Of a DNA stretch of 5,586 nucleotides, positions 4,640-5,586 are shown one piece after another. The DNA lies in assembly GCA_964648005.1 (NCBI GenBank), contig CAZYKR010000280.1:1-5586 (forward strand), in the 5' to 3' direction. The notes beneath the pieces were generated by a model. It ran no database searches. It saw only the letters and a program-made list of their open reading frames with translations, and was not told the DNA's origin. Made by a program: the position numbers and the translations under genes. This DNA comes from JAGQTE01 sp964648005. GTDB taxonomy: Bacteria; Actinomycetota; Acidimicrobiia; Acidimicrobiales; Acidimicrobilacustridaceae. Every line of letters starts with the position of its first letter. Positions within the stretch are counted from its first letter, which is position 1.

Positions 4640-5586
4640 CCGGCATCCACACGCTGCTCATCGCCAACCGCGGCGAGATCGCTCGCCGCATCATCCGCAC
4701 GGCGCGCGAGATGGGCATCCGCACGGTCGCCGTGTACGCCGACGCCGACCGCACGGCGCCGCACGTGCGCGAAGCGGACGTGGCGGTCCCCCTGCGGGGC
4801 GACACGGTCGCCGACACCTACCTCGACGTGGCGCAGCTGCTCGATGCGGCAGCGTGGCAAGGTGCTGACGCCGTGCACCCCGGGTACGGCTTCCTGGCGG
4901 AGCGGGCGCCCTTCGCACGGGCAGTCGTCGACGCCGGCCTGCAGTGGGTCGGCCCGCCGCCCGAGGCCATCACCACCCTGGGCGACAAGCTGCGCGCCCG
5001 CGCCCTGGCGGCGACGATCGACGTCCCGGTGCTGCCGGGTGCCGTGCTCGGCACCGACCACGTCGACGCCTGGCACGCCGTCGCCGAAGAGATCGGCTTC
5101 CCGCTGATGGTCAAGGCCGCTGCCGGAGGCGGCGGCCGCGGCATGCGCGTCGTCGACGACGCCGATGCCCTGGCGGACGCCGTGGCGGCGGCCGGCCGCG
5201 AAGCGCTCGCCGCGTTCGGCGATGCCACCGTGTACCTCGAACGGCTCGTCCGTGCGCCGCGCCACGTCGAGGTGCAGATCATCGCCGACCGCCACGGCAC
5301 GGTCCTGCACCTCGGTGAGCGTGAGTGCTCGATCCAGCGGCGGCACCAGAAGCTCATCGAGGAGGCGCCGAGCCCGTCGCTCGACGACGCCACCCGTGCC
5401 GACATCGCCGCCGCGGCGGTACGCCTGGCGGCTGAGGTGGGCTACGAGAGCCTCGGCACCGTCGAGGTGCTCGTCGACGATCGCAGCGCCGAGCCGACGT
5501 GGTGGTTCCTCGAGATGAACACGCGCATCCAGGTGGAGCACCCGGTCACCGAGGCGGTCTACGGCGTCGACCTCGTCCGCCTGCAA
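4636..5586 (+). CDS. Acyl-CoA carboxylase alpha subunit, biotin carboxylase part (3' end outside window)
   Basis: The first 317 residues of a biotin carboxylase, open at the window edge. Order of domains: N-terminal pre-ATP-grasp fold with LLIANRGEIARR (7-18) and DAVHPGYGFLAERA (78-91); ATP-grasp with Lys118 (GDK), Lys160 and the Gly-rich loop AAAGGGGRGM (161-170), His210, and GERECSIQRRHQKLIEEAPS (227-246) with Lys239; then EMNTRIQVEHPVTE (293-306) with Glu293, Asn295 and Arg297. These match E. coli AccC Lys116, Lys159, Lys238, Glu288 and Arg292 at a nearly constant offset. It carboxylates biotin with ATP and bicarbonate and hands the carboxyl group to the preceding beta subunit. The ATGA overlap implies coupled translation and a matched ratio of subunits. 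In AccA-type alpha chains a biotinyl carrier domain with an MKM motif follows near residue 600; that part is not visible, so a stand-alone AccC cannot be excluded. Confidence 0.93.
   Translation, partial: MTGIHTLLIANRGEIARRIIRTAREMGIRTVAVYADADRTAPHVREADVAVPLRGDTVADTYLDVAQLLDAAAWQGADAVHPGYGFLAERAPFARAVVDAGLQWVGPPPEAITTLGDKLRARALAATIDVPVLPGAVLGTDHVDAWHAVAEEIGFPLMVKAAAGGGGRGMRVVDDADALADAVAAAGREALAAFGDATVYLERLVRAPRHVEVQIIADRHGTVLHLGERECSIQRRHQKLIEEAPSPSLDDATRADIAAAAVRLAAEVGYESLGTVEVLVDDRSAEPTWWFLEMNTRIQVEHPVTEAVYGVDLVRLQ

Noticed and set aside
4312..5586. Open frame of 424 codons on the minus strand, opposite the biotin carboxylase
   Set aside because: The + strand reads as a motif-complete biotin carboxylase up to the window edge; the antisense frame has no recognisable domain.
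1..5586. Search for mobile elements, CRISPR repeats, tRNA/rRNA genes, riboswitches or a novel defence or biosynthetic system
   Set aside because: No direct repeats, terminal inverted repeats, integrase or transposase motifs, or RNA-gene signatures were seen. Every stretch over 80 nt is assigned to a conventional gene.

Overview
The window is a GC-rich, tightly packed stretch of bacterial chromosome with seven protein genes, two of them cut by the window edges. High GC in every codon third position, a group II truncated haemoglobin of exactly the mycobacterial GlbO length, an AccD2/MCC-type acyl-CoA carboxylase pair and probable leaderless genes all point to an actinobacterium. An Acidimicrobiia-like lineage is a guess; no marker in the window fixes the taxon. 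No RNA gene, insertion sequence, integrase, CRISPR array or other mobile-element sign was seen.

Left part (1-1613, + strand): the 3' end of a FabG-type ketoreductase, then an acyl carrier protein with a strong Shine-Dalgarno, then a FabF-type ketosynthase whose ATG shares a base with the acpP stop. This is a type II fatty-acid synthase (FAS II) operon. A 58-nt gap between fabG and acpP holds a 7-bp hairpin just upstream of the acpP ribosome-binding site.

Middle part (1622-2969, - strand): read in transcription order, a GlbO-like truncated haemoglobin, a U-less GC hairpin (probable terminator), then a Bcp/PrxQ peroxiredoxin that overlaps by 8 nt a FabZ-type hydroxyacyl-ACP dehydratase. fabZ converges on fabF with only 8 bp between the stop codons. 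FabG, FabZ, FabF and ACP give three of the four elongation activities plus the carrier; the enoyl reductase is not in the window.

Right part (3041-5586, + strand): divergent from the globin, an acyl-CoA carboxylase carboxyltransferase (beta) gene overlaps by ATGA the biotin carboxylase (alpha) gene, which runs off the window. The 71-bp divergent gap holds two -10-like elements and a 7-6-7 palindrome between them, a candidate operator.

The genes themselves are ordinary lipid-metabolism and redox housekeeping types. I do not see an undescribed system. What deserves a second look is regulatory: two genes preceded by the identical GGTAGCGT followed by 7 nt and then the start codon (leaderless promoters), the palindrome in the globin/carboxylase gap, the hairpin ahead of acpP, and the coupling of a peroxiredoxin to fabZ.
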